Shown in pieces: positions 55,706 to 64,000 of a stretch of 64,000 bases of DNA. Origin of the DNA: Pseudomonas saxonica (GTDB taxonomy: Bacteria > Pseudomonadota > Gammaproteobacteria > Pseudomonadales > Pseudomonadaceae); contig NZ_VFIO01000004.1 of NCBI RefSeq assembly GCF_007858365.1, positions 124,001 through 188,000 of the forward strand. Reading direction: 5' to 3'. The position numbers and the translations under genes are program-made. The first letter of the stretch is position 1. Every line of letters starts with the position of its first letter. Under the pieces are notes generated by a model, which had not been told where the DNA came from, made no database searches, and saw nothing but the letters and a program-made list of their open reading frames with translations.

Positions 55706-56626
55706 TTAGGTCGCGGCAGGTGGCTTGGCCACCGAGCACAGACGGATGGAGTCAGCGAGGATTTCAATCGCCTTGGGCCGCGGAAAGCTGGCGCGCCAGG
55801 CAATCGCCACCGTGCGAAACGGCACCGGCGGGGTCAGCGGACGCACGGCCAGCACGCCGGGAGCATAGTGGTGACTGTCGACAGCCGACAACGGCAGGAT
55901 GGAAATACCCAGCCCTGAAGCCACCATATGGCGGATGGTTTCCAGCGAGCTGGACTCGACGGTGGTATGGCTGGCGCCGTCCTTGCCTTTGGGCAGGGTC
56001 GGGCAGGCTTCAAGTACCTGATCGCGGAAACAGTGCCCTTCACCCAGCAACAGCAAGCTCTTGTCATTCAACAGGCTGGCGTCAATGGTGTCGCGCTTGG
56101 TCCAAGGGTGTTCACTGGGCATCAGCACGTAGAACGGCTCATCGTATAGCGGCAGGGTCAGCACATCGGCTTCCTGGAACGGCAGGGCGATGATGATCGC
56201 GTCCAGTTCACCATTGCGCAGTTTGTCGCGCAGCACATGGGTGAAGTTTTCTTCGATATACAACGGCATCTGCGGGGCTACCCGGTGCAGTTGCGGAATC
56301 AGGTGCGGGAACAGATACGGGCCAACGGTGTAAATGGCGCCAACCTTGAGCGGAGCCGTCAGCTGGTTTTTGCCCGCTTGGGCAATCTCGCGAATGCCTT
56401 GGGCCTGTTCCAGTACTTTTTGCGCCTGGGCGACGATACCTTCGCCGACCGGCGTGAGGCGCACAGCACTTTTGCTGCGCTCAAAAATCAGCACACCGAG
56501 TTCGTCTTCCAGTTTTTTCACGCCCACCGACAGCGTCGGTTGGCTGACATGGCAGCGTTCGGCAGCGTGGCCGAAGTGTTGCTCTTGGGCGAGCGTCACG
56601 ATGTAACGTAATTCTGTAAGCGTCAT
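55706..56626 (-). CDS. oxyR: Hydrogen-peroxide sensor OxyR (LysR family)
   Basis: A 306-residue LysR regulator with the N-terminal HTH (QEQHFGHAAERCHVSQPTLSVGVKKLE) and the redox pair C199 (GHCFRDQ) and C208 (EACP) at exactly the classical positions. Disulfide formation by peroxide activates target genes such as katB and ahpCF. Transcribed with recG (11 bp gap) as in other pseudomonads. A terminator separates it from tonB upstream, so it needs its own promoter. Confidence 0.97.
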   Translation of the reverse strand: MTLTELRYIVTLAQEQHFGHAAERCHVSQPTLSVGVKKLEDELGVLIFERSKSAVRLTPVGEGIVAQAQKVLEQAQGIREIAQAGKNQLTAPLKVGAIYTVGPYLFPHLIPQLHRVAPQMPLYIEENFTHVLRDKLRNGELDAIIIALPFQEADVLTLPLYDEPFYVLMPSEHPWTKRDTIDASLLNDKSLLLLGEGHCFRDQVLEACPTLPKGKDGASHTTVESSSLETIRHMVASGLGISILPLSAVDSHHYAPGVLAVRPLTPPVPFRTVAIAWRASFPRPKAIEILADSIRLCSVAKPPAAT

Positions 56627-56752
56627 AGCGGGCGTCCCTGTGGTTGCGGGCCAAGAATAGCGGCTGCAATCGATAGACGCACGTTATCAGACATTGTCCT
56701 TACAGCTAAAGCGGCTAATGGCTGTAAGGCGTTTTATCTGTAGGCCAAAAGC

Positions 56753-56780
56753 ATAAAGGGCACCCTAAGGTGCCCTTTAT
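56753..56780. terminator. Bidirectional terminator between tonB and oxyR
   Basis: Perfect 10-bp stem AAAGGGCACC/GGTGCCCTTT with a CTAA loop; on the minus strand it ends the exbB-exbD-tonB unit. Nearly the same design as the c4 terminator at 2381. Confidence 0.88.
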
Positions 56781-56784
56781 TCGG

Positions 56785-57531
56785 TTAACGCCGACGTTTA
56801 TCGATGGAATAAACGAACGGAGCCACGATTTCGATGGTGCCGTTGGTCAGCATCTCAGGCGGCGGCTTGGGCAATGGCTGTGCCCGTCGGATCATTTCCA
56901 GGGTGGCCCGGTCCAGATCTGCGTTACCAGAACGTCCTACCAACTCGTAAGACAGCACCTTGCCTTCGGCGTCTACCACGAAGCGCAGACGGTTCAGACC
57001 TTCCTTGCCTCGCGACTGCGCGGCAGCCGGGTACTTTTTGTACTTGCCCAAATGCGCCAGCAACGTACCTTCCCAACTGGCTTTGGCGGCCAATTGTTGA
57101 GCCGACGGGCCAGGGGCCGGTGCGGCAGACTTCTCAGTCGGTGCTTTGGTCGGTGTCGCGTCGCTCGGTTTCTCTTCTGAAGGCTTTTCTTTAACCGGTT
57201 CGGTTTTTTCCACAGGTTTTGGCGGCTGAGGCTTCTGCTTGGGTTTAACCGGTTTGGGAACAGCAATCTTCGGCTTGGGCGCTTCCGCCAGCTTGGGGAT
57301 CGGCAACTCTTCCACGGGGGCCGGCGGTTGTGGTGGGGTCACCACTTTCGGCGGCGCAGGCGGCGGCGGTGCTGGCAACGGTGCCAGATCAACCATCATC
57401 GCTTGCGGTGGGAGTTCGACAGTCCGCGGGGTGGACCATTGCAGGGCAAGAATCACTGCCACTGCATGGATCGCCAACACCGCGGCCAAGCTGATTGCGT
57501 AACGCGTCATCTTTTGGCGCGCTATGGTCAT
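56785..57531 (-). CDS. tonB: Energy-transducing protein TonB
   Basis: A 248-residue inner-membrane protein: one N-terminal membrane helix (about 10-30), a long Pro/Lys/Glu-rich periplasmic spacer (about 50-145), and the C-terminal TonB domain (YPAAAQSRGKEGLNRLRFVVDAEGKVLS, ending YSIDKRRR). Transmits proton-motive energy from ExbBD to outer-membrane receptors such as that at 44951. Start at 57531 overlaps exbD by four bases. Confidence 0.95.
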   Translation of the reverse strand: MTIARQKMTRYAISLAAVLAIHAVAVILALQWSTPRTVELPPQAMMVDLAPLPAPPPPAPPKVVTPPQPPAPVEELPIPKLAEAPKPKIAVPKPVKPKQKPQPPKPVEKTEPVKEKPSEEKPSDATPTKAPTEKSAAPAPGPSAQQLAAKASWEGTLLAHLGKYKKYPAAAQSRGKEGLNRLRFVVDAEGKVLSYELVGRSGNADLDRATLEMIRRAQPLPKPPPEMLTNGTIEIVAPFVYSIDKRRR

Positions 57532-57953
57532 TTCTTGGCTGCCGTCTCAAGTCCGACCAGACCTACCTTCAAATAACCCGCTGCGCGCAATGCATCCATC
57601 ACGCTCATCAAGTCACCGTAGTCCACACCCTTATCGGCCTGGAAGAAGATGGTCGTGTCTTTGTTGTTGTGCGTCCTGGCATCGAGGGTGGGGCCCAGCG
57701 CTTCAACCGTCACCGGGTCTTCACCCAGATACAGACGCTGGTCAGCCTTGACGCTCAGGAACACGGGCTTCTCGGGACGCGGCGCCGGCTTGGCCGTCGA
57801 CGCAGGCAGATCAACCTTGATATCCACGGTGGCCAACGGTGCGGCCACCATGAAGATGATCAGCAGTACCAGCATCACGTCAATAAAAGGGGTGACGTTG
57901 ATTTCATGGTTCTCGGCGAGATCGTCATCGCCTTCTTTTAAATGCAGGCCCAT
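57528..57953 (-). CDS. exbD: Biopolymer transport protein ExbD
   Basis: A 141-residue protein with one N-terminal membrane helix (VTPFIDVMLVLLIIFMVAAPL), which holds the Asp (FID) essential for proton flow, and a periplasmic domain. Second gene of exbB-exbD-tonB, 6 bp after exbB. Confidence 0.96.
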   Translation of the reverse strand: MGLHLKEGDDDLAENHEINVTPFIDVMLVLLIIFMVAAPLATVDIKVDLPASTAKPAPRPEKPVFLSVKADQRLYLGEDPVTVEALGPTLDARTHNNKDTTIFFQADKGVDYGDLMSVMDALRAAGYLKVGLVGLETAAKK

Positions 57954-57959
57954 GGTCTA

Positions 57960-58940
57960 TTACCCCACTTTGACCATGTGCGGTTGCGAGCTGCGCTCGG
58001 GCGGCAAGTGATCGAGATCACGGCTTACCAACAGCAGCACTTCTGCCGACGCATCAGCCACTTGAGCTTTGTAGCCCGTGATGGAGCGAGCGAACACGTT
58101 GTAAATCACTACCGCAGGAATCGCCGCAACCAGACCCAATGCAGTGGCCAGCAGGGCCTCGGCAATACCGGGCGCTACGACGGCCAGGTTGGTGGTTTGG
58201 GTTTTGGCGATACCGATAAAGCTGTTCATGATGCCCCACACCGTACCGAACAGACCGACGAACGGGGCTGTGGAGCCGATGGTAGCGAGGATGCCAGTGC
58301 CGCTGCTCATGTTGCGGCCACACGCGGCCACCAAGCGCTCAAGGCGGAAGCTGACCCGCTCTTTGATGCCTTCTTTTTCGCGGCTATTGGCCGACAGGCG
58401 CATCTCTTCGAGGGCATCCTGCACCAGCAAGTGGGCAAGCGTGCCTTCTTTACCGGCCGTCTCGCTGGCTTCTTTCAGGGTGCGGGCTTTTTTCAGATTA
58501 GCGATTTCGATGCGCAGACGGCGTTTGGCGCCCAGCACTTCGAAGCCTTTTGCAATCCAGATGGTCCAGGTAATGATCGAGGCGATGGCCAGGCCGATCA
58601 TGACGATTTTGACGATGATGTCAGCGTTCTTGTACATGCCCCAAGGTGACAGGTCGTGGGCCATGCCCAGGCTATTGTCTTCTTCGGCGACGATCTGCGG
58701 CGCGTCATCGGCAGGCGCTACGGCGCCCTCGGCCAAAGCAGGATCAGTTGCACCCGGGGTTGCAACAGGCGCCGGAGCGACAGATTCAGTTGCGGGCTGA
58801 ACGGCTGGAGTGGCAGGCTCGTCTGCAAAGGCCGCAGCAGGTGCCAGCAACAGGCTGAACATCAGCGCAGCTAGCCCACGCCAAAGGCGTGCCGGGCTTA
58901 ACAGCGGGGTTGGCGAAGCGTTGGGATGATTGCGTGTCAT
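57960..58940 (-). CDS. exbB: Biopolymer transport protein ExbB
   Basis: A 326-residue proton-channel protein with a signal-like N-terminus (about 20-40, ending AFA) and an Ala/Pro-rich periplasmic extension of about 70 residues before the first core helix (DIIVKIVMIGLAIASIITWTIWIAKG). The C-terminal helices carry LATIGSTAPFVGLFGTVWGI and EALLATALGLVAAIPAVVIYN. Extended ExbB of this form is usual in pseudomonads. A possible Fur site lies about 75 bp upstream. Confidence 0.95.
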   Translation of the reverse strand: MTRNHPNASPTPLLSPARLWRGLAALMFSLLLAPAAAFADEPATPAVQPATESVAPAPVATPGATDPALAEGAVAPADDAPQIVAEEDNSLGMAHDLSPWGMYKNADIIVKIVMIGLAIASIITWTIWIAKGFEVLGAKRRLRIEIANLKKARTLKEASETAGKEGTLAHLLVQDALEEMRLSANSREKEGIKERVSFRLERLVAACGRNMSSGTGILATIGSTAPFVGLFGTVWGIMNSFIGIAKTQTTNLAVVAPGIAEALLATALGLVAAIPAVVIYNVFARSITGYKAQVADASAEVLLLVSRDLDHLPPERSSQPHMVKVG

Positions 58941-59012
58941 GCTAGCCGGACCTGAGAAAAGTATGAAGGTTTTGCCCTACAACGCGTCTTAAGACCCAGG
59001 GCAATTGATGCG

Positions 59013-59034
59013 TTATTATTGCAAGTAATTCTTG
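59013..59034. promoter_or_regulatory. Possible Fur site upstream of exbB
   Basis: An AT-rich segment with TTATTATTGCAAGTAATTCTTG resembles a degenerate Fur box 75-95 bp before the exbB start. Iron control of exbB-exbD-tonB is expected from the family, but the match is weak. Confidence 0.3.
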
Positions 59035-59128
59035 TTAACAAAAGCAATAGCCACTGTTTTTTTCGTCTGTCACTACCTTGGTAGTGCCTATCCACGTAGT
59101 TTTGTAACAATTTGTTAGGAATTTTGAG

Positions 59129-59980
59129 ATGTCCAAAGCCTCAGTTCTGATTGCCGGATGCGGCGATATCGGCAGCCGTTTGGCCACTCAACTGCTGGAC
59201 AAAGGGTGGCAGGTCTATGGGCTTCGACGCTCGATTGAACGGTTGCCGGCAGGTGTCACAGGGATCGCCGGCGACCTGTTCAGTGCACAGTGCCCCGCTC
59301 AATGGCCTAAAGGTCAGATCGACTATGTGGTCTATAGCGCTGCCGCAACCGACCATGATGAGGCGGGTTATCAGGCCGCGTATGTCGACGGGTTGACGCA
59401 CACATTGAGTTGGCTCAAACAAAACGGTCAGCAGCCAAAGCGCCTGTTGTTTGTCTCCAGCAGCGGCGTTTATGGCCAGAAAAATGGCGAATGGGTCGAT
59501 GAAATGTCTCCCGCCCAAGCGACCAGCTATTCGGGCCGGATCATGTTAGAGGCCGAGCAAGTAGCGTTGAAGAGTGGCATTCCTGCCAGCACCGTACGTT
59601 TGACCGGTATCTACGGCCCCGGCCGTGAATGGATGCTGGGGCAGGTGCGCAAGGGCTATCGCGTGGCTGTCGATCCGCCGCTGTACGGCAACCGGATCCA
59701 TGCCGATGATGCGGCCGGCTTACTGGCCTTCTTGCTTGATGCAGATTTGCAAGGCAAAACCCTGGACGACTGCTACATCGGCGTCGACAACGACCCGGCT
59801 CCGCTGGCAGAGGTGGTGGGATGGCTACGCGAGCGTCTGGGCGTGACGGCATGGGCAGAAGAAGCCAGCGTACGCAGGGCGGGCAGCAAGCGTTGCAGCA
59901 ATGCCCGCGCCAAGGCATTGGGATGGGAGCCGCGGTACCCGAGCTATCGCGAAGGGTATGGGGAGATTTTGTCTAAATAA
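59129..59980 (+). CDS. NAD(P)-dependent epimerase-like SDR (YeeZ-type)
   Basis: A 283-residue extended-SDR protein. Motifs: the N-terminal nucleotide site VLIAGCGDIGSRLATQLLDKG, the strand/helix YVVYSAAATDHDEAGYQAAYVDG, the Ser region LLFVSSSGVYG, and the position of the active Tyr region in TGIYGPGREWML. E. coli YeeZ shares this pattern, with a modified glycine motif. Divergent from exbB. Start with AGGAATTTTGAG ribosome site. Substrate unknown. Confidence 0.85.
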   Translation: MSKASVLIAGCGDIGSRLATQLLDKGWQVYGLRRSIERLPAGVTGIAGDLFSAQCPAQWPKGQIDYVVYSAAATDHDEAGYQAAYVDGLTHTLSWLKQNGQQPKRLLFVSSSGVYGQKNGEWVDEMSPAQATSYSGRIMLEAEQVALKSGIPASTVRLTGIYGPGREWMLGQVRKGYRVAVDPPLYGNRIHADDAAGLLAFLLDADLQGKTLDDCYIGVDNDPAPLAEVVGWLRERLGVTAWAEEASVRRAGSKRCSNARAKALGWEPRYPSYREGYGEILSK

Positions 59981-59983
59981 AGA

Positions 59984-60014
59984 AGCTGCAAGCTGCACGT
60001 TTGCAGCTTGACGC
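59984..60014. terminator. Terminator between the YeeZ-type gene and the lipoprotein gene
   Basis: Stem AAGCTGCAA/TTGCAGCTT-type arms around a GCTGCACG-centred loop, between two convergent stops. On the minus strand it ends in CTTTATTT. Confidence 0.7.
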
Positions 60015-60758
60015 TTACAGCTGCTTTTCCAACAACCATTCCCGTTTGCCGGGATACAACTGGGGCATTTCGTCAGGCTTTGCGGAGTCCAGCGCCTGGA
60101 ATATTTCCAGCTGGCGACCTTTGCGTACAAAGATGTGGGCCGCACCCACTTCGTCCTGTTGCAACCAGAGGCTGTCGAACTCGCCACTCATCGACGCGCA
60201 GTCGCCTGACAAACACAAGGCGTAAGCATTGGCATCGGGCAGACCTTTCACTTGGCCATCGGCCAAAAATGTCACTTGATTACCTTGGCCCTTACCGCTG
60301 ATTACACGCCACTGGCCGCCCAGATAGGCCGTCTTGAGCGCATGCTCGAAATGCGTGCCCAAGGGCGCATCGCTTGCCAGATTAACGTTCGAACGCATGA
60401 ATGATTGTCGAGGGTCGTCATCGCTGGCCGCTTGAATCAATTGGTTGCCGTTGATGCTCAAGTCGGTAGACGTACCGCCATAAAAGCCGACCTGCCAGAC
60501 ACCGTCTTTCTCAGGCATCAGCTTGCCTTCAACCCACTCGAATCCATTGGTGTAATTGGCTTTGGCTTTTTGGGCGTCGATCGCCCATTCAAGGTTTGGC
60601 CCGTTAGCCAGCAAGGCTTCACGCAAGTTGCCACCTTTGGCTGCTTCATCAATTGCGGCCTGGTTGATCCATACACCACTGATATCGCGAGAGGCGGGGT
60701 CGCTGGCACAGCCACCCAGAAAAATGGCAAGCAGTGACATAGCGAGCGCATTGCGCAT
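60015..60758 (-). CDS. Hypothetical lipoprotein
   Basis: A 247-residue secreted lipoprotein with signal and lipobox FLGGC (Cys17 of MRNALAMSLLAIFLGG). The mature part contains ISGVWINQAAIDEAAKGGNLREAL and a two-Cys segment ALCLSGDCASM that could form a disulfide. No family was recognised with confidence. Good ribosome site AAAAGGA. It sits between the YeeZ-type gene and ridA and is co-directional with ridA, 70 bp downstream. Confidence 0.7.
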   Translation of the reverse strand: MRNALAMSLLAIFLGGCASDPASRDISGVWINQAAIDEAAKGGNLREALLANGPNLEWAIDAQKAKANYTNGFEWVEGKLMPEKDGVWQVGFYGGTSTDLSINGNQLIQAASDDDPRQSFMRSNVNLASDAPLGTHFEHALKTAYLGGQWRVISGKGQGNQVTFLADGQVKGLPDANAYALCLSGDCASMSGEFDSLWLQQDEVGAAHIFVRKGRQLEIFQALDSAKPDEMPQLYPGKREWLLEKQL

Positions 60759-60828
60759 GGTGGAATCCTTTTAAAGCGGGGGAAGCAGGGGGGTTGGCGC
60801 AGCAGGAAGGCGCTGCGCCGAGGGGGTG

Positions 60829-61209
60829 TTACTCAATAACCAGAATGGCGTCCATCTCAACCTGCGAACCTTTGGGCAGGGCAGCAACGCCAATGGCAGC
60901 ACGGGCCGGGTAAGGCTGTTCAAAGTACTGACCCATGATTTCGTTGACCTTGGCGAAGTGGCTCAAGTCGGTCAGGAAGATGTTCAGTTTGACGATGTCT
61001 TTGAACGAACCACCTGCAGCCTCTGCCACGGACTTCAGGTTTTCGAACACCTGAATGGTCTGGGCTTCGAAACCTTCAACCAGTTCCATGGTTTTTGGGT
61101 CCAACGGGATCTGACCGGACATGTAGACAGTATTGCCAGCTTTGATCGCCTGAGAGTAAGTACCGATAGCAGCAGGTGCCTTGTCGCTGGTGATAACAGT
61201 CTTGGACAT
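60829..61209 (-). CDS. ridA: 2-iminobutanoate/2-iminopropanoate deaminase RidA
   Basis: A 126-residue RidA with the N-terminal [34 protein letters not shown], and [23 protein letters not shown] carrying the substrate-binding Arg. It removes reactive enamine/imine intermediates released by PLP enzymes. Located next to spoT, as in other pseudomonads. Start with CAAGGAG. A second Rid protein is in the dad operon. Confidence 0.96.
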   Translation of the reverse strand: MSKTVITSDKAPAAIGTYSQAIKAGNTVYMSGQIPLDPKTMELVEGFEAQTIQVFENLKSVAEAAGGSFKDIVKLNIFLTDLSHFAKVNEIMGQYFEQPYPARAAIGVAALPKGSQVEMDAILVIE

Positions 61210-61233
61210 GGGTGACTCCTTGTAATGGGATGG

Positions 61234-63339
61234 CTACGCACGCATACGTGTGATGCGGATAACCCCGGTTAGGGCGCGCAGTTTTTTGATCACGCGGGCC
61301 AGGTGCACGCGATCGTGCACGCTGACCACCAGTTGGACCACGCTGATACGACCATCGCGTTCGTCCATGCTGATTTTTTCGATATTACCGTCTGCCGCAT
61401 TGACGCTGCTGGCCAGCAGCGCAATCAGGCCGCGCTGGTGTTCCAGCTCGACGCGCAACTCGACGTTAAATTCGCCAGTAACGTCCTTGGCCCACGAGAG
61501 CTGGATGCACTTCTCGGGGTTATGCCGGATTTCACTGATATTGCGACAGTTGTCCAGGTGCACCACCATGCCCTTGCCCGCAGACAGGTGACCCACAATC
61601 GGGTCGCCGGGGATTGGCGTGCAACATTTCGCGTAACTGAGCACCAAGCCTTCTGTACCGCGAATCGCCAGCGGACCTTCAGGGCTTGGCAACTGGTCGC
61701 CTTCGCCCAGCAGGCGACGAGCGACGACATAGGCCATGCGGTTGCCCAGCCCGATGTCTTCGAGCAAGTCTTCGATCTGCTCCAGGCGGTATTCCTGAAG
61801 CATGGCCTGAATGCGCTCGGCCGGAATCTTGTCCAGTGCGCTGTTAAAGCCATTGAGCACTTTATTCAGCAGGCGTTCGCCCAAACTGACGGACTCGGAA
61901 CGACGCTGCAATTTAAGCGCGTGGCGAATGTGCGTACGGGCCTTGCCGGTGACGACAAAGTTGAGCCAGGCCGGGTTGGGGCGGGCGCCGGGAGCGCTGA
62001 CAATCTCGACCGTGGAGCCACTTTGCAGCGGCTCGGACAGCGGTGCGAGCCGACGATTGATACGGCAGGCAATGCAGCTATTACCGACGTCGGTGTGTAC
62101 CGCGTAGGCAAAGTCGACCGCTGTGGAGCCTTTGGGCAGCTCCATGATTCGACCTTTGGGCGTGAACACATAGACCTCGTCCGGGAACAGGTCGATCTTC
62201 ACGCTTTCGATAAATTCGAGGGAGTTGCCTGCGCGCTGCTGCATCTCCAGCACGCCTTTGACCCATTGCCGCGCCCGGGCGTGGGTGCCGGTGTGTTGCT
62301 CGTCGCCACTGGACTTGTACAGCCAGTGGGCGGCAATACCGTTGTTAGCCATTTCTTCCATTTCGCGGGTACGGATCTGAATTTCAATCGGTACGCCATG
62401 CATGCCAAACAGCGTGGTATGCAGCGATTGGTAGCCATTGGCTTTGGGGATGGCGATGTAGTCTTTGAAGCGCCCCGGCAAGGGTTTGTACAAATTATGT
62501 ACAGCACCCAGCACGCGATAGCAGGTGTCTACCTTGTCGACGATGATCCGGAACGCGTACACGTCCATGATTTCGTTGAAGGCCCGACGCTTGCCACGCA
62601 TTTTTTTGTAAATGCCGTAGATGTGTTTCTGACGACCGCTGACTTCGCCCTGAATGCCATCAACGGCCAAACAGTGGCTGAGCGACTCTTCAATTTTGTT
62701 GACGATTTCTTTGCGGTTGCCCCGAGCGCGTTTCACGGCTTGGGAGATGCGCGCGGAGCGCATCGGGTACATCGCTTTAAAGCCGAGGTCTTCGAATTCG
62801 ATACGAATGCTGTGCATACCCAGCCGATTGGCAATGGGTGCGTAGATTTCCAGGGTTTCCTTGGCAATCCGCCGACGCTTTTCGCCGGACAACACTTCGA
62901 GGGTGCGCATGTTATGCAGGCGATCAGCCAGCTTCACCAAAATAACGCGGATATCCCGCGCCATGGCCATGGCCATTTTCTGGAAGTTTTCAGCTTGGGC
63001 TTCGGCCTTGGTTTCGAAGTTCATCTGAGTCAGCTTGCTGACTCCATCGACCAGTTCAGCGACAGTTTCGCCAAACTGCGAAACCAGTGCTTCCTTGGCA
63101 ATGCCGGTGTCTTCGATCACATCGTGCAGCATGGCCGCCATCAAACTTTGATGGTCCATATGCATGTCGGCCAGAATATTGGCGACTGCCAGCGGATGTG
63201 TGACATAGGGTTCGCCGCTACGTCGGCGTTGGCCGTCGTGGGCTTGCTCGGCGTAGAAGTACGCTCGTCGGACCAGATTGACCTGATCCGCACTGAGGTA
63301 AGTCGACAAGCGATCGGCGAGGGCGTCTATGCTCGGCAA
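61234..63339 (-). CDS. spoT: Bifunctional (p)ppGpp synthetase/hydrolase SpoT
   Basis: A 701-residue stringent-response enzyme: HD hydrolase domain (LHDVIEDTGIAKEALVSQFG), RelA/SpoT synthetase domain (FKDYIAIPKANGYQSLHTTLFG), TGS domain, and C-terminal ACT/RIS regions (DVTGEFNVELRVELEHQRGLIALLA). I chose the TTG at 63339, whose GGAGG site lies 7 bp upstream; this gives the length of P. aeruginosa SpoT. The upstream TTG (63357) would add six residues without a good site. Between ridA (24 bp) and rpoZ. Confidence 0.96.
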   Translation of the reverse strand: MPSIDALADRLSTYLSADQVNLVRRAYFYAEQAHDGQRRRSGEPYVTHPLAVANILADMHMDHQSLMAAMLHDVIEDTGIAKEALVSQFGETVAELVDGVSKLTQMNFETKAEAQAENFQKMAMAMARDIRVILVKLADRLHNMRTLEVLSGEKRRRIAKETLEIYAPIANRLGMHSIRIEFEDLGFKAMYPMRSARISQAVKRARGNRKEIVNKIEESLSHCLAVDGIQGEVSGRQKHIYGIYKKMRGKRRAFNEIMDVYAFRIIVDKVDTCYRVLGAVHNLYKPLPGRFKDYIAIPKANGYQSLHTTLFGMHGVPIEIQIRTREMEEMANNGIAAHWLYKSSGDEQHTGTHARARQWVKGVLEMQQRAGNSLEFIESVKIDLFPDEVYVFTPKGRIMELPKGSTAVDFAYAVHTDVGNSCIACRINRRLAPLSEPLQSGSTVEIVSAPGARPNPAWLNFVVTGKARTHIRHALKLQRRSESVSLGERLLNKVLNGFNSALDKIPAERIQAMLQEYRLEQIEDLLEDIGLGNRMAYVVARRLLGEGDQLPSPEGPLAIRGTEGLVLSYAKCCTPIPGDPIVGHLSAGKGMVVHLDNCRNISEIRHNPEKCIQLSWAKDVTGEFNVELRVELEHQRGLIALLASSVNAADGNIEKISMDERDGRISVVQLVVSVHDRVHLARVIKKLRALTGVIRITRMRA

Positions 63340-63399
63340 GAGGGAGCCTCCTGCCAAAACTGTGAACCCTTCGCCGTGCTACGTCGACCGGGCATAGGC

Positions 63400-63663
63400 T
63401 TAGTTCGCCTCGTTGGACTCGTCCTCGAACGCTGCGAACAGCGGTTCGTCTTCGACGATTTCAGCGTTGGCGATAAACTCGTAGCTCATCAGGCCTGCAG
63501 CGATTTCACGCAGGGCAACGACGGTAGGCTTGTCGTTTTCCCACTCAACCAAAGGCTCTTTACCGCCTGTGGCCAGTTGACGGGCACGCTTGGTAGAGAG
63601 CATGACCAGCTCAAAGCGGTTATCCACGTGTTCTAGACAGTCTTCAACGGTTACGCGGGCCAT
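63400..63663 (-). CDS. rpoZ: RNA polymerase omega subunit
   Basis: An 87-residue omega subunit ([30 protein letters not shown]...), which helps assemble beta-prime. Standard length and sequence; start with GAGGA. In the conserved gmk-rpoZ-spoT order. Confidence 0.97.
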   Translation of the reverse strand: MARVTVEDCLEHVDNRFELVMLSTKRARQLATGGKEPLVEWENDKPTVVALREIAAGLMSYEFIANAEIVEDEPLFAAFEDESNEAN

Positions 63664-63830
63664 GGTCTTCCTCGTAGCAAATGCAATATGCGCGCTGCCC
63701 GGATGGGCGAGCGGACTGAACAGTTTAAAAAATCACCAGCCATTAGGGAAGCGCTGATTTTTCAAGCCACTCTTCAAAACCTCTGTAAGCGCCAATGTAA
63801 AGCCCTTGCAGGGGTTTTGGGAAGTGCTGA

Positions 63831-64000
<170 letters not shown>

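Noticed and set aside
61303..63636. A 777-codon open frame on the plus strand across spoT and rpoZ
   Set aside because: It is fully antisense to two well-supported genes and its residues show no family; long shadow frames are common in GC-rich pseudomonad DNA.

Overview
The window is a dense, high-GC segment of a Pseudomonas chromosome, most like the fluorescens/putida side of the genus. The evidence is diagnostic gene blocks: dsbA-cytochrome c4-engB, the dad/pauR D-alanine locus, a complete spu polyamine locus, adjacent tau and ssu sulfonate operons, recG-oxyR-tonB-exbD-exbB, and spoT-rpoZ-gmk. Species cannot be named from the sequence alone. No rRNA, tRNA, insertion sequence, prophage or CRISPR array was seen. 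Accessory content is limited to an orphan Rhs protein, REP-type repeats and a TonB receptor placed inside the sulfur locus.

Layout. 0-5.1 kb: the N-terminal part of a probable diguanylate cyclase, an EEP-family phosphatase/nuclease, dsbA, cytochrome c4, engB, an ErsA-type small RNA with an AlgU-like promoter, and rpiA. 5.4-9.1 kb: an alpha/beta hydrolase, a sigma-54-type AAA+ protein without a DNA-binding domain, a MetQ-type binding protein without its permease or ATPase, and a small Rhs-core protein. 9.2-15.5 kb: a two-adaptor RND efflux operon (TriABC type) and an SDR. 15.6-25.7 kb: cytochrome c5, PauR, dadX-RidA-dadA with divergent lrp, a YkgJ protein, an FAD amine oxidase, a DUF1127 protein, a MocR regulator and a phospholipase D-like lipoprotein.

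25.8-36.7 kb: spuABCDEFGH on the minus strand with spuI divergent. It encodes polyamine uptake, gamma-glutamylation, oxidation/transamination and hydrolysis, and fits functionally with PauR and the FAD oxidase upstream. 36.8-38.3 kb: an alpha-carbonic-anhydrase-like protein that has lost two zinc ligands, and a TetR regulator. 38.4-52.1 kb: sulfur scavenging, comprising tauABCD, an OprD-family porin, lsfA and ssuEADCBF. A Fur-box-preceded TonB siderophore receptor sits between lsfA and ssuE, with REP-like repeats on both sides.

52.1-64.0 kb: a YbaK/HDOD protein, recG, oxyR, tonB-exbD-exbB, a YeeZ-type SDR, a lipoprotein, ridA, spoT, rpoZ and the 3' end of gmk. The points most worth checking are the zinc-ligand-poor carbonic anhydrase homologue, the AAA+ protein lacking both a proper GAFTGA loop and a helix-turn-helix, the ErsA locus with rpiA beside it, the REP-bracketed receptor in the sulfur cluster, and the orphan Rhs protein with a membrane C-terminus.
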